From: Kluyveromyces lactis | Taxonomy: Eukaryota; Ascomycota; Saccharomycetes; Saccharomycetales; Saccharomycetaceae | Length of the DNA: 64,000 nucleotides | Assembly (NCBI RefSeq): GCF_000002515.2 | Contig: NC_006041.1 | Coordinates: forward strand, 434,001-498,000 | Reading direction: 5' to 3' | In this document: piece by piece, positions 26,483-36,200 of the stretch | Layout of the letters: every line of letters begins with the position of its first letter | Position numbering within the stretch: the stretch's first letter is position 1 | Notes under the pieces: model-generated | The model's input: the letters and a program-made list of their open reading frames with translations, nothing else | Database searches by the model: none | What the model was told of the DNA's origin: nothing | Translations under genes and position numbers: made by a program

Positions 26483-29400
26483 ATGCGTAACTTGATAACT
26501 TTAAACCATGGCAAACTTCAGCCTGTGTCTCAAACGCTTCCAGATTTGGAATTATACACCAGTTGCTTCGATACTTTGTCTGATAGTATAACATGTGTTC
26601 TAGGTGCTGCAGACATTGGGGCACTTGAAGTTCAACAATATATGAAGGACGGGTCTATGAATGTTCTAGCCTCATTTTACGTTCAATCATACAACGATAA
26701 ATTACTATCTTTTATTCATTTCGATGATATCAACGAGTTAGTCTTTGTTTTCCAACAAGGTGATATAATATCAGTAACTTATGATCCTGCTACCATGGAT
26801 TATCATAGCAGTAAAGTTAGTATTGTTGGTTCTATTGATCTCGGAATAGAAGCTGCAGAGTGGTCCGCCGATCAAGAGACCTTAGCAATAGTAACGTTCG
26901 AACGTAATGTGGTGCTTTTGAGCAGACAGTTGGAACCAATCGTAGAAACGAGTTTACAAGTCGAAGATTTGAAGATTTCTAAGCATGTTACAGTTGGATG
27001 GGGTAAAAAAGACACTCAGTTTAGAGGCAAAGGTGCAAGAGCTATGGAGCGTGAAGCTCTCGAATCGTTAAAGGCTTCAGGTTTAGTTGGGAATGAATTA
27101 AGAGATCCAACAATGCCTTACAGAGTTGATACAGGTGCAATTACCGAATTAGATAGTCGTAAAGTAAAAATATCGTGGAGAGGAGACTGTGAGTATTTCG
27201 CTGTCACTACGATCGAGACTGTGAAAGATCCATCAGATGAAAGTAAGACTGTCGAAAGGAGAGCACTTAGGGTGTTTACACGTGATGGTCAACTAGACAG
27301 CGCTTCCGAACCAGTTGATGGCATGAATGAACACCTCTCATGGAAACCCCAAGGTTCTTTAATTGCAAGTGTTCAGCGCAAGACCCATATTCCAGATGAA
27401 GAGGGCTTAGATTTGATATTTTTCGAAAGAAATGGGTTGAGACATGGTGAATTTGATTTGAGGCTACCATCAGACGAGCCTGTACTAGATTTGTGTTGGA
27501 ACGCTAACAGTGAAATTCTTACAATTGTTTTGATTGATAGAGTTCAATTATGGACAACGAAGAACTATCATTGGTTCTTGAAACAAGAATTTTACTTCAA
27601 CAACATTACATATGCTAAATGGCACCCGGAAAAGGACTTTACACTTATGGTGGGTGATTCTGAAAAGATGACAATTGTCGATTTTGCTTACAAAATGACG
27701 GCGGGTCCAACGATGCAACCGTTTGATAATGGTACAAGTATCGTTATTGATGGAAATGTTGTCAATATCACTCCCTTGGGAATTGCTAATGTTCCTCCTC
27801 CTCTCTATTTTAGGGATTTCGAATGCCCAAATAATGTTTTGGATGCTGCTTGTAGTGTATCAAATGAAGTATACGCGGCTATTACCAAAGATGAACTTGT
27901 CATTGCATCTGTACCTTCATTAAAAGCAATGAAGAACGGTAAGCATCCTTGGATTGTTTCAACTTTCAACAAATCTAGTTTCGGCACAGCATTTGATACA
28001 CTGCGTCAACTTGCATTTATTAACGATAATACCGTGGCTATTTTGTTAGATACGGATAACTTATCAAGAATTGCGTTGATAGATATTACTGACAATACTA
28101 ATCCATCCTTGATAACAATTATCGAGACATTCGACAAAGTGGTGCTTTTGAGATCTCAATTTGATTACAATTTTGTAGTATTCGAGACCCGTGATGGTAA
28201 AATTACCCAATTGAGCGCAGATGGCCAACTGTCAACTATAACGAGATTCCCACAACTCGTATATGATTTCAGAGTTAAGAGAGTAGAATCTGCAACTGCC
28301 GCAAATGATTGGGGTGATGAACAATCGAAGACAGTTGCTTTTGGGTTAACAAACACTGGTAAACTTTTTGCGAATGAGGTCCAATTAACGTCTGCTGTAA
28401 CTTCGATCGAAATAACAGACTCATTTTTGCTTTTCACTACGGCACAGCACAATCTTCAGTTTATTCATTTGAATACAACTGATTACAAGCCATTGGCTAC
28501 AGTTGAGGATGATACGATTGACGAGAGAGTTCGTGCTGTTGAGAGAGGTTCGATTCTAGTGAATGTAATCCCATCTAAGGCTGCAGTAATCTTGCAAGCC
28601 GCTCGTGGTAATTTGGAAACCATTTACCCCCGTATTATGGTACTTTCTGGCGTTCGTGCAAATATCATTGCCAAAAACTACAAAGAGGCATTTGTCACTT
28701 GTCGCACTCATAGAATAAACTTGGATATTCTATATGACTACGATCCAGAATTATTCTTGAATAACCTTCCTCATTTTATTACTGAAATCGAAAGAGTGGA
28801 TTATTTGGACTTATTCATTTCATCATTACTTGAAGATGACGTCACTAAAACAAAGTATAGAGAAACTCTCAACTTCGATTCATCTACCGCATTTGACGTT
28901 GCACCACCTCCACCAACTGAAATGCAATTATACATGAAAAAGAAGATGTTCAATCCAAAGACATCCAAAGTTAACAAGGTCTGTCAAGCAATTCTAGACG
29001 TTTTATTGAATACTCCAAATTTCAGACAGAAATACCTCCAATCTATAATCACCGCATACGCCTGCCAGAACCCACCAAATCTAAGGGATGCTCTACAATT
29101 GATTGATACTGTAGAATCAGAGGAGCAGAAAGACTCTACAGTGACATATTTATGTTTCTTGCAGGACGTAAATGTCATTTATAAGGTTGCATTGTCTCTT
29201 TATGACATTCATTTGACTTTAGCTGTTGCTCAAAAATCCCAAATGGACCCAAGAGAGTACTTACCATTTTTGCAATCTTTATTAGATGCCGAACCCTTGC
29301 GCAGGAAGTTCATGATAGATGACTATTTGCAAAATTATGAACTAGCTATTGAACACTTGGCTGCTATCGATAAGGTTGATAACACAGTTTCTTCAGAGTT

Positions 29401-30460
29401 TATAGAATATGTTGAGGAACACGATTTATTCAAGCACGCTTTGAATATCTTCAAATCTGAGCAAGATAGGCAAAACATTATCTATCATGTTTATGCTAAA
29501 TCGTTGTCATCCCAACAGCAATATGGAGATGCAGGTATAATTCACGAAATGTTGGGAGAATGGAAGGAGGCACTGGATGCGTACACTTTAGGTAAGAAAT
29601 GGAATGAAGCCATGTCTGTAGTTTTGGACCATTTCCCTGATAAGACAGAAGACATAGCTACGGAGTTGATTAGTTCATTGACTTTTGAACACAGATATGT
29701 TGATGCATCTCAACTTGAAATCCGCTTCATGAAAAATATCAAGGCGGGAATGGATCTCTTGTGTCGTGCATACGACTATGAAGCCGCTTCTTTGATTGCT
29801 ATAGCTGAGCATAAGTCGGAATTAATCGAAGAAATTGTGGATCCGGCATTAGGTGATGGCTTTGGTACTATTGCAGAACTTCTAGCTGATTGCAAGGGTC
29901 AAGTTAACTCGCAATTGAAAAGACTACGAGAACTTCGTCAAAAGAAGGCTGAAGATCCGTTCGCATTTTATGGCGAAGAAACGGATCAAGCTGATGATGT
30001 TTCCATTGCAGCATCGGAAACCTCTACTAAAGAGTCCTTCTTTACCAGATACACGGGCAAAACTTCAGGTACTGCTAAGACAGGTGCTTCCCGAAAGACT
30101 GCTAAAAACAAACGTCGTCAAGAGCGTAAGCGTGCTCGTGGTAAGAAGGGAACTATTTATGAAGAGGAATATTTGATTCAATCTATCGGTAGATTAATTG
30201 ACAGATTGTACCAGACACAACCGGAGGCTATCAAATTAATAGAAGGTCTACTTAGAAGAAACAAGAGAGAACAAGCCTATCAAATACAGAAAAATTTCAT
30301 GGAATTGATTGATCTATTGAAGGAAAATGTGCAAGAGATCTATTCAATTAGCGAAAAAGATAGAGAAAGAATAGACGACGATGGCCAGGTGTACTACTTA
30401 CCTGAGATCCCAGTGCCTGAAATCAAGGAGTTCCCAAAAAGAAATATAGTTGACTTTTGA
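26483..30460 (+). CDS. IKI3: Elongator complex scaffold subunit Elp1 (Iki3)
   Basis: Iki3/Elp1 is the largest Elongator subunit. Elongator forms 5-carbamoylmethyl and related groups on wobble uridine of tRNAs. The protein has 1325 residues. The open frame extends four codons further to a TTG, so the ATG at 26483 is used (MRNLITLNHGKLQP, the conserved start). The N-terminal half forms two WD40 propellers (HVTVGWGKKDTQFRGKGARA is a marker stretch); the C-terminal half is a TPR-like helical solenoid and dimerisation domain. Near residues 1195-1220 lies the basic segment KNKRRQERKRARGKKG, which in S. cerevisiae acts in tRNA binding and nuclear import. Confidence 0.97.
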   Translation: MRNLITLNHGKLQPVSQTLPDLELYTSCFDTLSDSITCVLGAADIGALEVQQYMKDGSMNVLASFYVQSYNDKLLSFIHFDDINELVFVFQQGDIISVTYDPATMDYHSSKVSIVGSIDLGIEAAEWSADQETLAIVTFERNVVLLSRQLEPIVETSLQVEDLKISKHVTVGWGKKDTQFRGKGARAMEREALESLKASGLVGNELRDPTMPYRVDTGAITELDSRKVKISWRGDCEYFAVTTIETVKDPSDESKTVERRALRVFTRDGQLDSASEPVDGMNEHLSWKPQGSLIASVQRKTHIPDEEGLDLIFFERNGLRHGEFDLRLPSDEPVLDLCWNANSEILTIVLIDRVQLWTTKNYHWFLKQEFYFNNITYAKWHPEKDFTLMVGDSEKMTIVDFAYKMTAGPTMQPFDNGTSIVIDGNVVNITPLGIANVPPPLYFRDFECPNNVLDAACSVSNEVYAAITKDELVIASVPSLKAMKNGKHPWIVSTFNKSSFGTAFDTLRQLAFINDNTVAILLDTDNLSRIALIDITDNTNPSLITIIETFDKVVLLRSQFDYNFVVFETRDGKITQLSADGQLSTITRFPQLVYDFRVKRVESATAANDWGDEQSKTVAFGLTNTGKLFANEVQLTSAVTSIEITDSFLLFTTAQHNLQFIHLNTTDYKPLATVEDDTIDERVRAVERGSILVNVIPSKAAVILQAARGNLETIYPRIMVLSGVRANIIAKNYKEAFVTCRTHRINLDILYDYDPELFLNNLPHFITEIERVDYLDLFISSLLEDDVTKTKYRETLNFDSSTAFDVAPPPPTEMQLYMKKKMFNPKTSKVNKVCQAILDVLLNTPNFRQKYLQSIITAYACQNPPNLRDALQLIDTVESEEQKDSTVTYLCFLQDVNVIYKVALSLYDIHLTLAVAQKSQMDPREYLPFLQSLLDAEPLRRKFMIDDYLQNYELAIEHLAAIDKVDNTVSSEFIEYVEEHDLFKHALNIFKSEQDRQNIIYHVYAKSLSSQQQYGDAGIIHEMLGEWKEALDAYTLGKKWNEAMSVVLDHFPDKTEDIATELISSLTFEHRYVDASQLEIRFMKNIKAGMDLLCRAYDYEAASLIAIAEHKSELIEEIVDPALGDGFGTIAELLADCKGQVNSQLKRLRELRQKKAEDPFAFYGEETDQADDVSIAASETSTKESFFTRYTGKTSGTAKTGASRKTAKNKRRQERKRARGKKGTIYEEEYLIQSIGRLIDRLYQTQPEAIKLIEGLLRRNKREQAYQIQKNFMELIDLLKENVQEIYSISEKDRERIDDDGQVYYLPEIPVPEIKEFPKRNIVDF

Positions 30461-30592
30461 ACATCTCCACCTAATAGGAGCATCCTCAATTTTCACTGTA
30501 CAAGAACATGAGTATGAGTATGAATTAAATTGTATCTGTATTTATTTTTAAGAGCCCTAGTAGTTTGTAACATATTTATTGAATAAAATTAA

Positions 30593-31222
30593 TCATCGAA
30601 CCGTTCTCGGAATCGAGGTCTTTCCTTCGATCTTTGACATTTCTGCCTTGAAGACACCATCCACATAGTAGTTCTGTTTTATCTTAATCTCATGATCGAG
30701 AATCACTTTTTCGAACCCCAATAAACAATTCTTCAAGGCATCAGTGATAGCCTCTTTTTTCGCCTTTGCAAACGCTTCACCTTTAAAAGGCATGGTAGAT
30801 TTTCCGAATCCACCTGCAAAAGTGTACGTATCATCTTTCAACACCAGTTTGACTCTAGCTTCTGCAAGAACAGTATGTGATTCCCTCTTATCCTCAGACG
30901 CAGCATTCTCGGTGTGCTCCAAACTTGTGATTTCCTCCACCTCCGAACTCCAACCATCATACCCAAAACACTCGTTTGCAAAACTTATTAGCACATGCCC
31001 TGGAATTAACCTCGCCAAGTTATGTTTCCCGTACTTATTGCTATGATATATTCTATAAGTATATTGTTCCACTTTCCCCTGCAATTGGCCTATTCGTTTT
31101 ACAGACCATTCTGACGCGGGCCTGTTATACCAATCCTCTTCTATTTGAAAATCTTTGATATCGAGTCCGGTGTTTACCGTGTAGCTCGTTCCTTCGTATG
31201 ATATATCCGTATACCGGCTCAT
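30593..31222 (-). CDS. RAD59: Rad52-family DNA annealing protein Rad59
   Basis: Rad59 anneals complementary single DNA strands and supports Rad52 in single-strand annealing and break-induced repair. The product has 209 residues (238 in S. cerevisiae), the N-terminal Rad52-type domain alone. Marker stretches are WSVKRIGQLQGKVEQYTYRI, LARLIPGHVLISFANECFGY and the segment FGKSTMPFKGEAFAKAKKEA, followed by ITDALKNCLLGFEK. There is no Rad51-binding tail, as expected for Rad59. It is convergent with IKI3 (132 bp) and divergent from USO1 over an unusually long gap; RAD59 and USO1 are also neighbours in S. cerevisiae (YDL059C-YDL058W). Confidence 0.95.
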   Translation of the reverse strand: MSRYTDISYEGTSYTVNTGLDIKDFQIEEDWYNRPASEWSVKRIGQLQGKVEQYTYRIYHSNKYGKHNLARLIPGHVLISFANECFGYDGWSSEVEEITSLEHTENAASEDKRESHTVLAEARVKLVLKDDTYTFAGGFGKSTMPFKGEAFAKAKKEAITDALKNCLLGFEKVILDHEIKIKQNYYVDGVFKAEMSKIEGKTSIPRTVR

Positions 31223-33252
31223 CAGTAAATCTATAACAGCTGTCTCAAGTTCGATGAGGATTCACAGTACCAAACCCTAAATTAACGCTAGTTAATATTG
31301 AAACAAAAACTATTCCTCTGAGGATAAAACATGAAAGAAAGATCCCAACTAATCTCTCTTCAAAACTTAAATATTATTAAATAAAAAAGACAAGATACGT
31401 TCAAGATAGACTCACAAATATTACTCTAAAAGAAGGATTAGAATATGGCACATTCGTGAGTTCAAGCTATGTCAAAAACGTAAATGTGTTCATACTGTAC
31501 CAGTTCTTTTTTTTACTGTTTTTATTACCGATTTGAAGTGTGGCGGGACGAAAGTCATTCGAAATTAGTCGTGACAGGAAAATTCAAGTCACGTGGATAT
31601 TTTCAGCACTGCGTCAAATATTCCAAAGAATTGGTATAGCGTCCTATATACTTCATTCCAAATTCCCAGCTACAAAAGGTATAAAATACTGACACTAGAG
31701 CAAAACACGGCAGACCCGACATATTCTATGATATAGATGATCTAGGTTGGAGACTGCTGTAAAGATGGTATGAATAAAACGACTAGAGTGGTGATAACGA
31801 TGAGATTACAGAAATCAATTGCTGTCAAATCCAACCGATAATATTTACAGGTAATCTTGCCATCCCAGGAAAACTCCTCACAGAATGATTCCAAAGTTCA
31901 GCAAGGTAGCGCCTCATCTTTGGATAATAAATCACTGTGTTTTTGAGCCTTTTCCTTGCGAGAACACTAAACAAGAAGTGTCAATGTACCTTATATCCCA
32001 ACGAGTTTTTAGAGAAAAAGATATTTCACAGCAGTCAGAAGCTTCATCATTGTGGGGTTGGTAACAAGTTTGTCTATGAATATTCCTCAAACTACAGATG
32101 GATGTCTTTAATTTTACCAACGCTTCGTAGGAAATGTGTCAGAAAGGATAAAATCCAATATCACCGAGCGGCATAACCTCTTTTACTCGGCGAATATGAA
32201 ATTATAATTGGAACATAGGAAATCTAGCATCCCCTGAAGGCCCGAATAAGTCGTCTTCTGGGTAAAATGCAATATAGACGTTGTGCATGCGTAATTCCCA
32301 CTTCAATTTACAACATTCTAATAATGCATGGGATAGAGGGACGCAAACTGGTATGCGACAATTAATGTTATTTTATTCAACCAAATGTGTTTCAGAAAAT
32401 ATAAATGTGAATTACTAGAGGTCGAGGATAGTTTGTATTTTCAGCCCTTTCGTTGGTGATATTATTACTACCGGTAGCGTTTATAAAGGTGCATGGAATG
32501 TTTGTCGACATATTCAAGATATACAATTCGCTCGCTGGTTTCACCTTCAATAGAAGGGAATTGGTTGGTATTATATTATTCTACTAGAAGAAGAGTCTAG
32601 GGGTAGACTACAAACCTAATAAAGTTTTTGAATACCTCTTGGTTGGTTCCTAACCAAACAAAAAGTTTAGTGATATACTACGTAGTCAATAGATTTCAAG
32701 TTCAGATGAAGAATACCGACGGAGGATCTGCATCAGATCAAAACTACACTATAGGCTCTCAACCATTGCATCATATGACAAAAAAATGAAAGCCAACGTG
32801 AACATCCTGATATTCGTCATGGATACCTCTGCTTCTCCAGATTACTTTGCAAAAATTGAGTTTCACGAACTTACACGTACACTTTATTATGTACGAAAAA
32901 CCTTGAACTCTGCTCTGTTTTCATTTCTGATTTTTTTTCTCTTCAACATACACGATTCGCATGAAGCTACCTTGGTATATTATGATTAACCCAATGATTT
33001 CTCCATATTCAGATGTGCAGCCAATCGTTCTGTTCGAGAGAGTGTTTATTCAACCGAACTGAATTGTATATTCAATAAGGGGAGTTAATTTCCACCGTCC
33101 AGTTAAGTGAAGTTCCGTGAACCTTTTTTTCTTTCTAGGTACTTGCCCTGTAAATCTGTTGGATCACTACGAACTGTGCGGCGTCCCTCTATTGTTTATA
33201 GCAATTACACATTCAGATCTGATTGGAAACTATACGATTAGAATTGAGTTAG
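31223..33252. other. Unexplained 2 kb RAD59-USO1 intergenic region
   Basis: At 2030 bp this is the longest gap of the window. It holds a CACGTG box (31590-31595), a TATAAAA element (31680-31686) and 78 bp after it an ATG followed directly by GTATGA. Open frames are short (80 codons at 31937-32176 without ATG, 68 at 32786-32989) and unrecognised. No U1, U2, U5, U6, SRP, RNase P or telomerase RNA signature was found by eye. Confidence 0.5.
31680..31686 (+). promoter_or_regulatory. TATA element in the RAD59-USO1 gap
   Basis: TATAAAA, with a CACGTG box 85 bp upstream. It is 1.57 kb from the USO1 ATG and on the wrong strand for RAD59, so if used it drives some other transcript. Confidence 0.4.
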
Positions 33253-36200
33253 ATGGATTTGATCCAAGGAATTATACAGCCGCCAAAAGCGCAGTCTGTA
33301 GAGGAAACTATACCTACTTTATGTGATAGATTGGAGAATGCTACCTTGATTAGTGACAGACGATCAGCGGTACTTGGGTTGAAATCCTTCAGCAGAGAGT
33401 ACAGAGAAACAGTGATTGCATCTGGATTGAAAACATTGATAAATACGTTGATTAAAGACCAAGAGGACCATGACCTGGTGCGGGCATTACTTGAAACTTT
33501 GCTAATTCTTTTCATTCGTGGGGAAGGTGAGGATGATTTGACGCGTAATTGGATCTCGCAGCAGTCCAGGTTACAGAACGGTAAGTATCCTTCCCCATTG
33601 GTAATGAAAGAGGAGAATGAAACTGTTGACCAATTCTCCCTATGGATTACAGATGCATTGACGCAAACAGATGAAGTTGTCAAGCTTTTATTCACTTTCT
33701 TGGACACATCGGCGTTTCATATCAAGTTATACACAATTCAACTGTTGGAAGCACTGATATCCACGAGACCTTTGAAAACTAGGGAAGTCATACTTAATAT
33801 CCCAACCGGTGTGTCTACTCTAGTAAAGCTATTGGACGATATTAATGAACCGATCCGTGACGAGACTATATTGTTACTTATGGCTGTCGTTAATGATAAT
33901 TCGCATTTCCAGAAGTTAGTCGCATTTGAGAACGTTTTCGAAAAATTGTTCTCCATTATAGATGATGAAGGTGGATTGAGAGGATCCTTAGTAGTTAACG
34001 ATTGTCTTTCATTGATCAATAATATCTTGAAATATAACACATCAAATCAGACTCTTTTTTTTGAAACCGGCAACTTACATCATTTAATCAATTTATTGAA
34101 TGAGCCTTTATCCGTTGAAGAGGAATTCTTTTGGAATGAACAGCGTATGAAGAATATCAACACGGTTTTAGATATCATTCGACTAACAGTTGAAGATGGA
34201 AATAGTGTAACATCGGCCCATCAGAATATTCTGTATGAATCGCAAGTTTTGATGGTGGTGTTGAGATTGGCGTTCTTCATTTATACGCCAAACTCTATAA
34301 AGCTTATTTCATTGCTAACTGTTGCTGATATGATCAAAAACAATGCCACTGTTCAGCAAAAATTCTCTCAGATAGATGTGCCATACTGGGATCCAAGTGT
34401 TCCATCATATTCATCAATGGGTGAACCGAAAATAGTGCCAGTACTAACGTTGCTTTTGTCTTGGACCTTACTTATGAACTCAGTTCATATATTTGACATT
34501 CGTGTGGCATCGTTAGAAGTACTAAAGGCTTTCTTTTTCAATAATAAAGACAATATATTATCGTTCCTCCAGTCGCAAATCAAGCAATATGAACTTTCAT
34601 CAGAAAGCATGTCAATCGATGATGATGAGGCTAATATTCTACAGCCCATTTTCAATTATGATCCAAATTTAAACTTGAATCCGTATAAGCTATTTTTTTC
34701 TACTGATTTGTTGATGTTTTTCATGGCTACTGATGATACAGAAGGCAAAATTCGTTCTCTTATCCGTAGCTTAAGCTCTGGAACCCAAGAAGAAGATGAA
34801 GAAAGTATGGTGTCTGTGCAAACTGTTGGTGAACTCTTGATCACTAACCTCAGCTCCCAAGATATTCGAATTCCGATCGCATTTGCATCATTCTTAATAT
34901 TTTGGTTGTATGAAGATTCGGCATCAGTAGATGAATTATTGCGTAACAAATCATTGATTAACAATTTCATCTCGTTTTCTTTACAGGTTGAACATCAGGA
35001 TACGTGTCTCAGATGCCTAACCACAATGTTGTTAGGGATTGTGTACGAATTTTCATCGGTTTCCTCCCCTTTCTCACGTGCAGATCTCTACAGCTTACTT
35101 GTTAGCCGCATCAGCCCTGACAATTATGCATCTCGTATCAAACAATTGAGAGAAAACGAACTGTTTACAAATTCACTAGATGTCTACCTTAATCCCACTT
35201 TCGATGAAACAGGATTACCAAACGTGTTTTTCAGCACTTATTTCTCAGAACTTGTAATTGATAATTTTTACAGAATCCAGTCATCTCTCAGAAGAGGCCC
35301 CAAAGACGAGCCTGACGTCAAGATAACCTTCGAACTATACGAAAAGCTATATGTTAAATTTAACAAAACCAGAGCTGACCTGGAAAAGTCTACAATAGAA
35401 AATGAAAACGTCATCAACTCACTAAATTCAAAGCTAGAAAAGCTATCCAAATCTCTCGAACATTTAGAAACAGAAAAAGTAAATGCAGAAACAGAATTAA
35501 ACCAACTAAATGAAAGGCACTCTGCTCTAGAAGTAGAGTTGAACGACACCAAAATTGCATTGGAAAGCGTAAATAACAAAAGTCAGAAATTAGAGGAACT
35601 AAAACAGAAAAATACGAAAGCAATTGCTGTAAATCAAGAGCAAATTGATAAGTACAAAGAAAAAATAAACGGCCTACAACAAAAAGTCAAAGAAATTTCA
35701 GAGTCAAAGTTGAAAGCCGAAGATGGTATTAACAAAATGTCGAGAGAGTTATTCACGCTTACGAAGGAAAATGGCAAATTGAAGGAAGATTTGAAATCGC
35801 ATTCCAAGAAATTAGAAATACAGGAGAAAAAGTACTCCAGCGAGACTGCCAATCTTGAAAAGCAGTTGAAAGAAAGAGGAACAGAAGTCCAGGAGTTAAG
35901 AGAACGTATATCAGAAGATATAAAGAGAATTGATACTTTGGAGAAAAATGTCACTATTCTGTCGAACCAAAAAATTGAATTGGAAACTAAATTATCTAAC
36001 CAGACATCATTGATCCCCAAACTTACGGAGAAACTAAAAGGTCTGGCTAATAACTATAAAGACTTAGAAAATGAAAGAGACACTCTTGCAAAAAAAATCT
36101 TAGAAAAAGAGGAGGCTAATAAGACTATCATGCAAAATTTAAATTCAGAAATAGAATCGCTGAATAAAGAAAGAGAAGAGATGAGACTGGACTTGCAGTA

